From Candidatus Obscuribacterales bacterium (lineage in GTDB: Bacteria > Cyanobacteriota > Vampirovibrionia > Obscuribacterales > Obscuribacteraceae), in assembly GCA_020050685.1 (NCBI GenBank), contig JAGVKG010000010.1, positions 1 to 64,000 on the forward strand: a stretch of 64,000 nucleotides of DNA, in the 5' to 3' direction. Of this stretch, positions 28,789 to 36,264 are shown piece by piece (the stretch's first letter is position 1; every line of letters begins with the position of its first letter). The translations under genes and the position numbers were made by a program. The notes below the pieces were generated by a model, which made no database searches, had not been told where the DNA came from, and saw only the letters and a program-made list of their open reading frames with translations.

Positions 28789-29745
28789 TCACCAGAGAAA
28801 ATCGAAGGTCCGCAAACTGTTCGGCTTACCAATCAGTTTAACGTCGAATTTGAGGGACGGCTCAACCATCGTGCTTGCGCTATGAATTCGAAAAGATATC
28901 TGCCATCCCTCATCGCAGACAAGATACAGCGTGGTCTCATCCGATTCTGTGCTTCTGAATTCAAGCTCGATGATACGGGTTGGTAATTTAAGACGTTGCA
29001 ATTTCAGCGGAGAACTGACTCGGCCCATAGCTTTATTGAGAGTCCCGCAAAAATTAAAAACCTGGACACTGGTAATGCCATCAAGCTTCATAACTTTGTA
29101 AAAGTCCTGTTTGCCAATTAGAAATTTTGCCAAGTTTTCCGCAGTGGCCTTCTTATCTAGCGAGGAAATTCTATTTAGCTCATTCTTAAACGAATGCAAA
29201 ATTGGCATATAGAACCGTTCGCTTTTTTCTTGCAACTCTGACCATTTCACATTCTGGCGCTTGAGTTTTGCTAATTCCTTGAATACGACCTCGACTTCAG
29301 CGAAATATTCCTTAGAGCATGAGCTATCAAGCCACTTTTTCCCAAAATCAATGGCCGATGATAACCGTGGGTGCTTAACAGCCTCATGTTGATGTTTTGA
29401 CGAAATTCCAATTTCCCAATTGAGACTGGGGCGACTAATTACGATGTCCCTCACATCTCCCTCTCCGCCAAGTTGATCTGACTGGATCGCCAAGGAGAGT
29501 TTGTCAGAACTACTTAATCCATTTGAAACTCTCGGCTCCAATCGAAGTAACATTTCAACTGCCGGCTTAGCCGCTCTTAGAAATTCTGAGCGTACCGGTG
29601 GTGGTAAGTCCTCAAAATTTGCCATAGCTGTCCGATAGGAGCTGTCGTCCCGGACTGCAACGAATTTGGCTGTGCCCAGTTCGTCTTTTAACGCCCGAAG
29701 AACTGCATACTCGAAGCTTTTGCCAATTGAGGATTGCGATGGCAT
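28789..29745 (-). CDS. HaeIII-family restriction endonuclease
   Basis: 318 residues, the same length as HaeIII. The match is strong from memory: GEGDVRDIVISRPSLNWEIGISSKHQHEAVKHPRLSSAIDFGKKWL carries the family core with the acidic residues and Lys expected of the nuclease site. The C-terminus QISFRIHSASTMVEPSLKFDVKLIGKP is closely similar too. HaeIII itself cuts GGCC. The ATG at 29745 is chosen; a GTG at 29751 is also in frame. It is transcribed away from an adenine methyltransferase gene, 183 bases apart, and converges with the TIR gene. Confidence 0.88.
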   Translation of the reverse strand: MPSQSSIGKSFEYAVLRALKDELGTAKFVAVRDDSSYRTAMANFEDLPPPVRSEFLRAAKPAVEMLLRLEPRVSNGLSSSDKLSLAIQSDQLGGEGDVRDIVISRPSLNWEIGISSKHQHEAVKHPRLSSAIDFGKKWLDSSCSKEYFAEVEVVFKELAKLKRQNVKWSELQEKSERFYMPILHSFKNELNRISSLDKKATAENLAKFLIGKQDFYKVMKLDGITSVQVFNFCGTLNKAMGRVSSPLKLQRLKLPTRIIELEFRSTESDETTLYLVCDEGWQISFRIHSASTMVEPSLKFDVKLIGKPNSLRTFDFLW

Positions 29746-29928
29746 TGCCACTTTATACCATTACCGCCTAAAACAGACTATATTCATTGACCTGAAAATG
29801 CGCGACTCACAGTAACCAAGGGGGCGTATATCTCTTCGATATTTACAATCTTTGATTTTTCTCTATATTCGTTTCATCTGATTAGAAGTTGTCGTTTTTG
29901 CTGCAATTAGCAATTACAATCAATCATT

Positions 29929-30813
29929 ATGACAATAGTCAATCCGCCACCCTTACTATCTACGGGTTCTGCAGTATCACAGGCAGAGTCGATGCGACCT
30001 GCATATCGTTCACCTCTACGATACCCAGGTGGCAAACAGCGAGCAATTTCTCAGATAGCAGACATGCTTCCACGCAACGCTAATGAGTATAGGGAACCCA
30101 TGATTGGTGGTGGCAGCGTATACCTCTACGCACGCAGCATTAACTTCGCAAAAAAATATTGGATTAACGACAAGTTTAAAGAACTTGTTCTTTTCTGGCA
30201 GCACGTACAGGATCCTAAAACATGCAAGCAGTTAAGCAGGCATTTGGAGCAACTGAGACAGAGCTTTTCCAGTGCCGACGAGATAAAGGAGTACTTCCTA
30301 AAAGCAAGGAACGAGGATCACACCGATCCCTTTCGCATTGCACTGCTGTTTTTCTTTTTCAACCGAGTAACCTTCTCTGGCACAACACGCGCCGGCGGCT
30401 TCTCGAAGTCAGCAAGTCTTCATCGTTTTACAGCTTCCTCCATCGAGCGTCTTGCTGCTATGCCTGAGGCACTTAAGAATACTAAGATTACGAATCTTGA
30501 TTTTGAGAAAGTTTTATCGGCACCAGGCAATGACGTATTCGTCTTTCTCGATCCGCCTTATTACACGGCAAGCAAGCTATATGGTCGCAATGGTAGCCTT
30601 CACGAGTTCGACCACGAACGTTTAGCAATGTTTCTCAGAAATACCTCACATAGATTTCTGATTACTTATGATGATTGTCGCGATGTCCGCAAACTTTACA
30701 AATGGGCAAAACATATAAAGATTAAGCCCTGGCAACTGCAATATGGAATGAATAATTGCAACGCCGAGAACGTCAGCAAAGTTGGATCTGAGATTTTCAT
30801 ATCTAATTACTAG
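29929..30813 (+). CDS. DNA adenine methyltransferase (D12 class)
   Basis: 294 residues as started here. Motif X/I region SPLRYPGGKQRAI and REPMIGGGSVYLYA, and catalytic motif IV FLDPPYY, place it in the alpha (Dam-like, D12) class of N6-adenine methyltransferases. The start is uncertain: ATG 29929 has no visible ribosome-binding site. ATG 29992 (giving MRPAYRSPLRYPGGK, 273 residues) has an AGGCAGAG upstream and looks more like relatives. Divergent from the HaeIII-like nuclease, presumably its protective partner. Confidence 0.88.
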   Translation: MTIVNPPPLLSTGSAVSQAESMRPAYRSPLRYPGGKQRAISQIADMLPRNANEYREPMIGGGSVYLYARSINFAKKYWINDKFKELVLFWQHVQDPKTCKQLSRHLEQLRQSFSSADEIKEYFLKARNEDHTDPFRIALLFFFFNRVTFSGTTRAGGFSKSASLHRFTASSIERLAAMPEALKNTKITNLDFEKVLSAPGNDVFVFLDPPYYTASKLYGRNGSLHEFDHERLAMFLRNTSHRFLITYDDCRDVRKLYKWAKHIKIKPWQLQYGMNNCNAENVSKVGSEIFISNY

Positions 30814-30832
30814 ATTCCACGACATCCCATCT

Positions 30833-31033
30833 TCAATCGCAAATATGCTTCATGCGCCCTTCGAGATAGGACTCATAGGCTGTATCTATGTGTCGTTCAA
30901 AATTACAAAGTGCGCCCTCTCGTGTTTCTCCTACACCAGCAATAATTTCGAGAAGTGGAGATTCGACCACAAAGCAATCATCTTCCTCGCTCCAATAGCA
31001 AACAGCTGTATTCATAATGGCCTGTTTATGCAT
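30833..31033 (-). CDS. HicB-like small protein
   Basis: 66 residues. AVCYWSEEDDCFVVESPLLEIIAGVGETREGALCNFERHIDTAYESYLEG follows the HicB antitoxin N-terminal pattern (a partial RNase H fold). It has no C-terminal DNA-binding domain, and no HicA toxin gene is next to it. The ATG at 31033 has AGGG upstream; ATG 31015 is also possible. It lies about 100 bases downstream of the XRE gene in the same direction. Confidence 0.5.
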   Translation of the reverse strand: MHKQAIMNTAVCYWSEEDDCFVVESPLLEIIAGVGETREGALCNFERHIDTAYESYLEGRMKHICD

Positions 31034-31134
31034 ATTAAGCCCTCTATCTTTCAGGATAGTATCGCCCCGCCTCTCTGTCAATTTTGCCTTGATAATATGG
31101 AGCGAATCAAACAAGTTAGATCCGATCTCAATCC

Positions 31135-31461
31135 CTAAAGACGCAAATCTAAATCTTCAAATTGGCTGATTCTCACAGGAGGGCTGTCGGGAAAGGTCAC
31201 CATGATTTCGAACTTGCCACCCATGGCTTCGATGTAGTGTCTTAAGAGACTAATGTATAAGTCGGTGCGGCGCTCTATTTCTAGAACTTCCACCCGCTTG
31301 ATTCCAAAAACTTTGGCAATTTTTTGTTGTGACTGCTGCCTGGCTTTACGAAGATCGCAAAGCGTCAGTTCCTCGCCAATGAGTTGAGCAGCACGCTTTT
31401 TGACCTTCTCTTTTCGAACGGCCGGTAGTTTGCTCAAATAATCATTTAGTGTCTTCTTCAC
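31135..31461 (-). CDS. XRE-family antitoxin-like regulator
   Basis: 108 residues. Helix-turn-helix of the XRE type: LCDLRKARQQSQQKIAKVFGIKRVEVLEIERRTDLYISLLRHYIEAMGGKFEIMVTFPD is close to antitoxins that accompany RelE/HigB toxins. The usual upstream toxin gene is absent, so it appears to be an orphan. GTG start with AAAGGG at a suitable distance. Confidence 0.75.
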   Translation of the reverse strand: MKKTLNDYLSKLPAVRKEKVKKRAAQLIGEELTLCDLRKARQQSQQKIAKVFGIKRVEVLEIERRTDLYISLLRHYIEAMGGKFEIMVTFPDSPPVRISQFEDLDLRL

Positions 31462-31525
31462 TTCTTTTGCCCTTTATCAATTTCACTAAGATGCTCACGC
31501 AATCTTGCATCAGGTAATGAAGCGG

Positions 31526-31852
31526 CTATTTCACCCTTTTCGCGATGCGCTGGTTTGCATTAGTTTTTGGGCGCGAAGAATTTGCCAGTGCTGCATGAAG
31601 ACGCTCTAGCCCTTCTTCTATTTTGTCTAGCCTTTCAGACACGGTCTGCCTTCCCGCAAGCTCCGCATCCATTCTCTCTTTGATCCATTGGCGAATCATC
31701 GGCCCGACTGGCTGCTTCTGCTTAGCGGCAATAGCAAGAACAGATTTAATCAGTTCCTGGTCAGCACGGAATTCTAGCTTGCCGCGGTTTGCAATTCGAT
31801 TGCGCGCCTCGGTCTGCAATTTTTTGAGTTTCGCTTTCGATTCCGTTTTCAT
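31526..31852 (-). CDS. Ribbon-helix-helix type protein
   Basis: 108 residues. LEFRADQELIKSVLAIAAKQKQPVGPMIRQWIKERMDAEL fits a ribbon-helix-helix (CopG/Arc-like) DNA-binding fold, flanked by basic tails. Probably an antitoxin or small regulator; no toxin partner is visible beside it. The ATG follows AGGTAGGATT. Confidence 0.6.
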   Translation of the reverse strand: MKTESKAKLKKLQTEARNRIANRGKLEFRADQELIKSVLAIAAKQKQPVGPMIRQWIKERMDAELAGRQTVSERLDKIEEGLERLHAALANSSRPKTNANQRIAKRVK

Positions 31853-31966
31853 AATCCTACCTGTTGTTCATCTTATCACCTTGTCGGACATTTGTCGGAC
31901 AGAAGCCCTCAGAAAGACCCAGCAATTATCAAGCGGCAACACTAGCTGCAAGGCCCCATTTACTTA

Positions 31967-31979
31967 TAAGACGGTCAAG
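31967..31979 (+). repeat. Direct repeat, left copy
   Basis: TAAGACGGTCAAG, identical to 34063-34075, with related flanks (both followed within about 25 bases by GTTCAAATT). The two copies bracket about 2.1 kb holding the TPR, SRPBCC and toxin-antitoxin genes. Confidence 0.5.
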
Positions 31980-32113
31980 AGGCAATTAAAGATACAAGTT
32001 CAAATTGATTGGATTAAATCTCAACTTTCATGACAATTTGCACGGGCGGCTTGAGACAGACCGAACGTCGGGTTGCTATTGTGTATGTAGTGACATTTTG
32101 TTGGGGAGTTAGG

Positions 32114-32704
32114 ATGAAAAAATTGTTTGCGCTGATGATTTTGGCTGGTGCGTTTGTGCCGCTTAGCGCATTGGCAGAGCCTGTGCCTTCCATTGGGGCG
32201 GCAACAGAGTCAGCAACTCAAAGCGATATGGCAACGGCCGCTAAACTGGTGATTGAGAATAAGCCACAGGAAGCAATAGATCTGCTCAATAAATCGATCA
32301 ACAAAAGCCCTAACGACAAAGAGCTTTTTGCAGCGCGTGGACGCGTCTACCGCAATATGCAAATGCCCGATGAAGCTTTGCGTGATTTCAACAAAGCCAT
32401 TTCAATTGATCCGGATTGGTTCCAAGGCTATAAAAAGCGCGGCGAATACTTTTCCTTTTTCAGCAAGTACGACGAAGCAATGAATGATTATGCCAAGTGT
32501 ATTTCACTGGCGCCGACGTATGGCGAAGTGTACTTATCGCGCGCCATGCTTTTTGCCAAGAAAGCAAAGTACAAGGAAGCGCTGGAAGATTTGAATAAGG
32601 CAGAACAATATAATGCCGAGAATCAAAGGCGCGTCAGAATTCTCAAAGCCGCCTGCACCGATTTAATTGAAGAGCAAGAAGCTGCTTCTACGAACCACCA
32701 ATAA
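32114..32704 (+). CDS. Exported TPR-repeat protein
   Basis: 196 residues. Signal peptide MKKLFALMILAGAFVPLSALA, then at least three TPR units (for example ELFAARGRVYRNMQMPDEALRDFNKAISIDPDW). The ATG at 32114 is preceded by GGGGAGTTAGG; an in-frame start at 32030 would hide the signal peptide. Function unknown, probably a periplasmic scaffold. Convergent with the next gene. Confidence 0.8.
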   Translation: MKKLFALMILAGAFVPLSALAEPVPSIGAATESATQSDMATAAKLVIENKPQEAIDLLNKSINKSPNDKELFAARGRVYRNMQMPDEALRDFNKAISIDPDWFQGYKKRGEYFSFFSKYDEAMNDYAKCISLAPTYGEVYLSRAMLFAKKAKYKEALEDLNKAEQYNAENQRRVRILKAACTDLIEEQEAASTNHQ

Positions 32705-32705
32705 A

Positions 32706-32733
32706 AAAGCGCATCATATATATGATGCGCTTT
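32706..32733. terminator. Bidirectional terminator-like palindrome
   Basis: A perfect 28-base palindrome, AAAGCGCATCATA and its complement, sits between two convergent genes, with A-rich sequence on its left. It can end transcription from either side, though the T runs are partly inside the stem. Confidence 0.6.
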
Positions 32734-32756
32734 GAGATGATCATAAAAACCAATCG

Positions 32757-33335
32757 CTAATGCGAGACGGTTTGTTGACTCACACTAGCCGCAGTTTTAG
32801 CTGGCGCCGGCTGCTCAGCCAGGCTCTTCAAATTCGCGAGGCCTGCATCGAAGTCTTTACCGCACATTTCATCCGCATTAACGAAGATTTGCATGATTTT
32901 GCACATGAACTCGTTGTGCCCTTCCATGGTCCAAACAACTTCCGTTCCCTCCTTCTTGGGAATCAGATTGAATTCAACCGTGTTATGGCCCTTGAATGGT
33001 CTAACAAAGTCTAGGCTCATGGCGACATTTGTTGGTTCGGTTGAATTGGTAATTTCCATGCGGCCGGCGCCAACATCATCGTTGCCATCCCATTCATAGG
33101 CAGCACCTTTACCACTTTCCGGTCCACGGAAAGTTCTCTTCATGTTTGGATCTTTCTTCTCCCAAGGAGACCAAGCTCCAAAGTCGCGAAGACTGTTGAG
33201 ATAAGGGAAAACCTTGGCTGGCGGGGCATTTACGATCGCCGACCGCTCAATCCGAAACGTATCAGGCATGCTTGCTGCATAACCGAGAAAACTAGCAAAA
33301 ATAATTGCAACTACAATCGCGATTTTCTTTATCAC
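32757..33335 (-). CDS. SRPBCC-family protein with membrane anchor
   Basis: 192 residues. One N-terminal membrane segment or signal (IAIVVAIIFASFLGYAASM) and an SRPBCC/polyketide-cyclase-like domain: FRIERSAIVNAPPAKVFPYLNSLRDFGAWSPWEKKDPNM...TFRGPESGKGAAYEWDGND is typical. Such domains hold hydrophobic ligands. GTG start at 33335, chosen for the GGGAGGCGGAA just upstream. Ligand unknown. Confidence 0.78.
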   Translation of the reverse strand: MIKKIAIVVAIIFASFLGYAASMPDTFRIERSAIVNAPPAKVFPYLNSLRDFGAWSPWEKKDPNMKRTFRGPESGKGAAYEWDGNDDVGAGRMEITNSTEPTNVAMSLDFVRPFKGHNTVEFNLIPKKEGTEVVWTMEGHNEFMCKIMQIFVNADEMCGKDFDAGLANLKSLAEQPAPAKTAASVSQQTVSH

Positions 33336-33389
33336 TTCCGCCTCCCTATTTGGCAATGTCCTTAAAAGTATAACGCCAACACGAATCAC

Positions 33390-33677
33390 CTAAGATGCCT
33401 TGGTAAAGTTTATCGCAAATCCGAGTGTTTTTATTATTGATACTATGCTTGAAAGACGCGGATTGCCATTTTCCGAAAGCATGTCGTAGAGATTCTCACG
33501 ATTCAGCATTGTGGCATCCGCGAGTGCAGTCATTCCTCCGCAAGCCTGAGCGACATCTCGAACCGCGAGGAGAAAGACATCTTCACCCTCCTCCAACGCC
33601 GCGGAAAGATAGCCAGCGGCATAATCTGAATCTTTCAGATCCTTGAGCAGCTGTGCCTTATAGTCAACGGTTAGCAT
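33390..33677 (-). CDS. Addiction-module antidote (HI1420 type)
   Basis: 95 residues. Helix-turn-helix antitoxin with VDYKAQLLKDLKDSDYAAGYLSAALEEGED and RENLYDMLSENGNPRLSSIVSIIKTLGF, the pattern of HI1420-like antidotes. The ATG at 33677 has AAGGAAA upstream and overlaps the toxin gene by 14 bases. It should neutralise the upstream toxin and repress their shared promoter. Confidence 0.88.
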   Translation of the reverse strand: MLTVDYKAQLLKDLKDSDYAAGYLSAALEEGEDVFLLAVRDVAQACGGMTALADATMLNRENLYDMLSENGNPRLSSIVSIIKTLGFAINFTKAS

Positions 33678-34017
33678 TTTCCTTTTCCTGCTTGTATGCT
33701 TTCCAGTATTGCTTTGCTTTTTCGATGTCTTCATTCTGAGTGCTTTTATCCCCAGCGCATAAGAGAATTACCAAGTCATTGCCATCTCGTCCAAAATAGA
33801 TACGATATCCAGGACCATAGTTGATCCTTAATTCTTGCACCCCGCCGCCTACAGATTTGGTACAACCAAAGTTACCCAACCTAGTCCTACCAATGCGTGC
33901 CTGAATTTTTTGCTTTGTCCTACGGTCACTCAGACTTTCAAACCAATCGAGATAAGGAATACGGCCACTTTCGAGCCTGTAAATCAGAATTCGAATCTCA
34001 TTCTGTCCTAACTTCAT
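33664..34017 (-). CDS. RelE/HigB-superfamily toxin (HI1419 type)
   Basis: 117 residues. ESGRIPYLDWFESLSDRRTKQKIQARIGRTRLGNFG, GVQELRINYGPGYRIYFGRDG and ILLCAGDKSTQNEDIEKAKQYW are the classic motifs of addiction-module killer proteins that cleave mRNA at the ribosome. First gene of the toxin-antitoxin operon. Complete, with no sign of decay. Confidence 0.9.
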   Translation of the reverse strand: MKLGQNEIRILIYRLESGRIPYLDWFESLSDRRTKQKIQARIGRTRLGNFGCTKSVGGGVQELRINYGPGYRIYFGRDGNDLVILLCAGDKSTQNEDIEKAKQYWKAYKQEKENANR

Positions 34018-34062
34018 TGTAGTTTATACCCCACACCGTGTCAAATCATGCAGTCCTATTAA

Positions 34063-34075
34063 TAAGACGGTCAAG
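34063..34075 (+). repeat. Direct repeat, right copy
   Basis: TAAGACGGTCAAG, identical to 31967-31979 in the same direction. It lies between the toxin gene promoter side and the methyltransferase gene. Confidence 0.5.
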
Positions 34076-34155
34076 GGTAGATTTAGTTCAAATTTTTCTG
34101 TTGGCTCAGGACAGAATTAAACAACTGACAACCCGCGGCTCCTAGAGTTTTGAAG

Positions 34156-34950
34156 TTAGGACATCGGTTTCGTGCCCCAGGCGACGAAGAGGGCGTCCAT
34201 TACCAAACTGTCGGGAAGGATTGCGTCTAGCTCCGCGGCCGCCTCGGATTTGTTATTGAGTGACAGACCCAAAGTGTCAGCGGCTGGTCCCATGTAGAAG
34301 CCTTTGAGGTTTTGGACAATTGATTTGTATCTTTCTTCCTCTGAGCCGGGGGCGATTATTGGATAGAACTTGGAGTCGACATTTGTGAATCCGACGTTTT
34401 GTAATTCGTCGGCAACTTTGGTTCCTATATATGGATCGAGTCCACTTTTGATTGCTGCTTCATCCCAAGCATTCATCCACGCTTTAGCAGCTGGTTTTTC
34501 CGGATAAATTTCAATCAGGTGATTGCAGGGCTCAAGCGCGTAGAACGTCCCGCCGGGGGCAAGCAGGCGATACGCCTCTTGCAAAACATTTGACCATGCC
34601 GGTCCGACTGACCACAAAACCAGTTTGGTGAAGATAAGATCAAATTGCGCGGACTCAAGGTCAATTGATGATCCGTCCATGACGAGAAATTCTGCCTGTG
34701 AATTTTTTGCGTAGCGAGACTTTGCCGCGGCAATTGCCGGCGACGCGGTGTCAATGCCGGTGTATTTGATGTTCGGATTAGCCTCGTACAGAAACGCCAA
34801 GTTAGAACCATTGCCGCAACCAATTTCCAAACAAGAATTTGCTTTGCTGGCAAGTGCCTCCAAAAATGGTTCTCTCAGAAGCATCGCCTGTGTATCAAGC
34901 CTGTCCAATTCATTGGGCGTATGACCAAGTGGATAAGTCGCTGTATTCAT
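34156..34950 (-). CDS. Class I SAM-dependent methyltransferase
   Basis: 264 residues. SAM-binding motif I CLEIGCGNGSNLAFLY, motif II in YTGIDTASPAI, and LLAPGGTFYALEP further on. It would methylate a small molecule. Its ATG overlaps the stop codon of the upstream aminotransferase by one base (TAATG), so the two enzymes are made together and probably act in sequence. Substrate unknown. Confidence 0.85.
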   Translation of the reverse strand: MNTATYPLGHTPNELDRLDTQAMLLREPFLEALASKANSCLEIGCGNGSNLAFLYEANPNIKYTGIDTASPAIAAAKSRYAKNSQAEFLVMDGSSIDLESAQFDLIFTKLVLWSVGPAWSNVLQEAYRLLAPGGTFYALEPCNHLIEIYPEKPAAKAWMNAWDEAAIKSGLDPYIGTKVADELQNVGFTNVDSKFYPIIAPGSEEERYKSIVQNLKGFYMGPAADTLGLSLNNKSEAAAELDAILPDSLVMDALFVAWGTKPMS

Positions 34951-36110
34951 TAGTTCAACCTCCCTAGTTCTTTACTGAGAACATCAATTGCCGAAAGAAA
35001 TTCGCTTTCCGGCTTAAGCAATGCAAACCGCGCCGAATTTGTTTGAGCAAATTCACCTTTCTTGCTCCAATAGAATTGTCTGCCTGGTAGCAAAATCAAA
35101 TTCTGTGATTGGAAATGATCAGCAAGTGCCAGGTCATCTTCAAAATGATTTTTGATCACAACCCATTCAACACTAATGGCTGAAAGCTCAGATCCGGGAT
35201 GAATATCCAAAATGGTGGCATTGAGAGCCTCTCTAAATTTCTGCCGCCTGGTGGCAACTCCATGCCAAACAGCTTCAGCTAATCCCCGCTCGTGAGCGTC
35301 GAGCAAAAATTCTGAAAGAATCCCAAGCGCAAAATTAGAATGACAAAGAAAAATCTCATCATAGATAATGTGAACCTCCTGAATGATATTTGATGAACAG
35401 AAAAGCAAACTGGCTTTTATTTCTTGTGTGGGCCAGACTTTGCCGGTGTCTTCAATAGAAAGAAAAGTCACACCGGAATCAAGAAGAATTTGATATGCAT
35501 CGAATAATTGCGGTACAAAAAATCTAAACGTATTGTCCAGAATCAGAACCTTATTGTTTGCAGCACACCACTCAGCAATATCGACAAACTGATTGCGAGA
35601 TAGGACTTTTCCAGTCGGATTGTTTGGGTTGACCAAGAAAAGCGCATCAACATTTGAAAATGCCGTTTTAAATTCACCAGTGTGCAAAAGTGTTTCGGGA
35701 AGCGCTGTTAAATCTATCCCTCTCCGTTTGAGAATCAAATAGAGATTATCAAAGGTCGGTTCGATTAACGCCGTCTTGAGTTGTTTCTCGGCAAGCCAGG
35801 TCGCAACCACGTCAATTGAATTAGAGGCAGTCGGACAAATTTTGAAGTGCTCATAGTTAATTAACGATGGCGTTTGGGCAAGTTTGCGAAAAGCGTCTTT
35901 AAACATCAATTCGGCCTTGCGTGATTTCTGTTTTGCCGCGCGCGTCCAAATTTCTGGCAGCTTGGCAATAATATGTTGCTGCGCTTGTGCCAATTCCTGC
36001 GATGCATGACCATTAGCCAAATCGTGTTGGCTGGCTAATCCTAGTGCTTCAATTTCTGTCAATGCTTGCTCCACCTTATTTACGTGTGCAACGTGATTCA
36101 ATGTGATCAT
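34950..36110 (-). CDS. PLP-dependent aminotransferase class I/II
   Basis: 386 residues with the fold-type I layout: CPTASNSIDVVATWL, LVNPNNPTGKVLSRNQF, LILDNTFRFF, and the PLP lysine probably in SIEDTGKVWPTQEIKAS. The DTGKVWP context differs from the usual SxSKxxG, which suggests a specialised biosynthetic enzyme rather than a housekeeping aspartate aminotransferase. First gene of the operon, divergent from a LysR regulator that likely controls it. Confidence 0.8.
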   Translation of the reverse strand: MITLNHVAHVNKVEQALTEIEALGLASQHDLANGHASQELAQAQQHIIAKLPEIWTRAAKQKSRKAELMFKDAFRKLAQTPSLINYEHFKICPTASNSIDVVATWLAEKQLKTALIEPTFDNLYLILKRRGIDLTALPETLLHTGEFKTAFSNVDALFLVNPNNPTGKVLSRNQFVDIAEWCAANNKVLILDNTFRFFVPQLFDAYQILLDSGVTFLSIEDTGKVWPTQEIKASLLFCSSNIIQEVHIIYDEIFLCHSNFALGILSEFLLDAHERGLAEAVWHGVATRRQKFREALNATILDIHPGSELSAISVEWVVIKNHFEDDLALADHFQSQNLILLPGRQFYWSKKGEFAQTNSARFALLKPESEFLSAIDVLSKELGRLN

Positions 36111-36228
36111 CGTTTTTCTCCAAAGAAAGACCGCCGATGGAAATCGGTGACCTCAAGACTTGTGTTCGATGCAAAAAGTGTACCGAGCTCGCCTGGTTTT
36201 GTATAATTGATAGAATTGATATCTCGAT

Positions 36229-36243
36229 AAGTTAAACTTATGG
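36229..36243. promoter_or_regulatory. Candidate LysR operator
   Basis: Perfect palindrome ATAAGTT-A-AACTTAT between the divergent aminotransferase and LysR genes. It fits the T-N11-A type site bound by LysR regulators and lies 22 bases before the LysR start, with a TATAAT at 36204-36209 just upstream. Confidence 0.55.
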
Positions 36244-36264
36244 GCTTAGAAAGGCGTGTTTTCC

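Noticed and set aside
34950-36110. Assignment of the aminotransferase to a named antibiotic pathway
   Set aside because: The active-site context is unusual, but I cannot match it to a specific characterised enzyme without a search.
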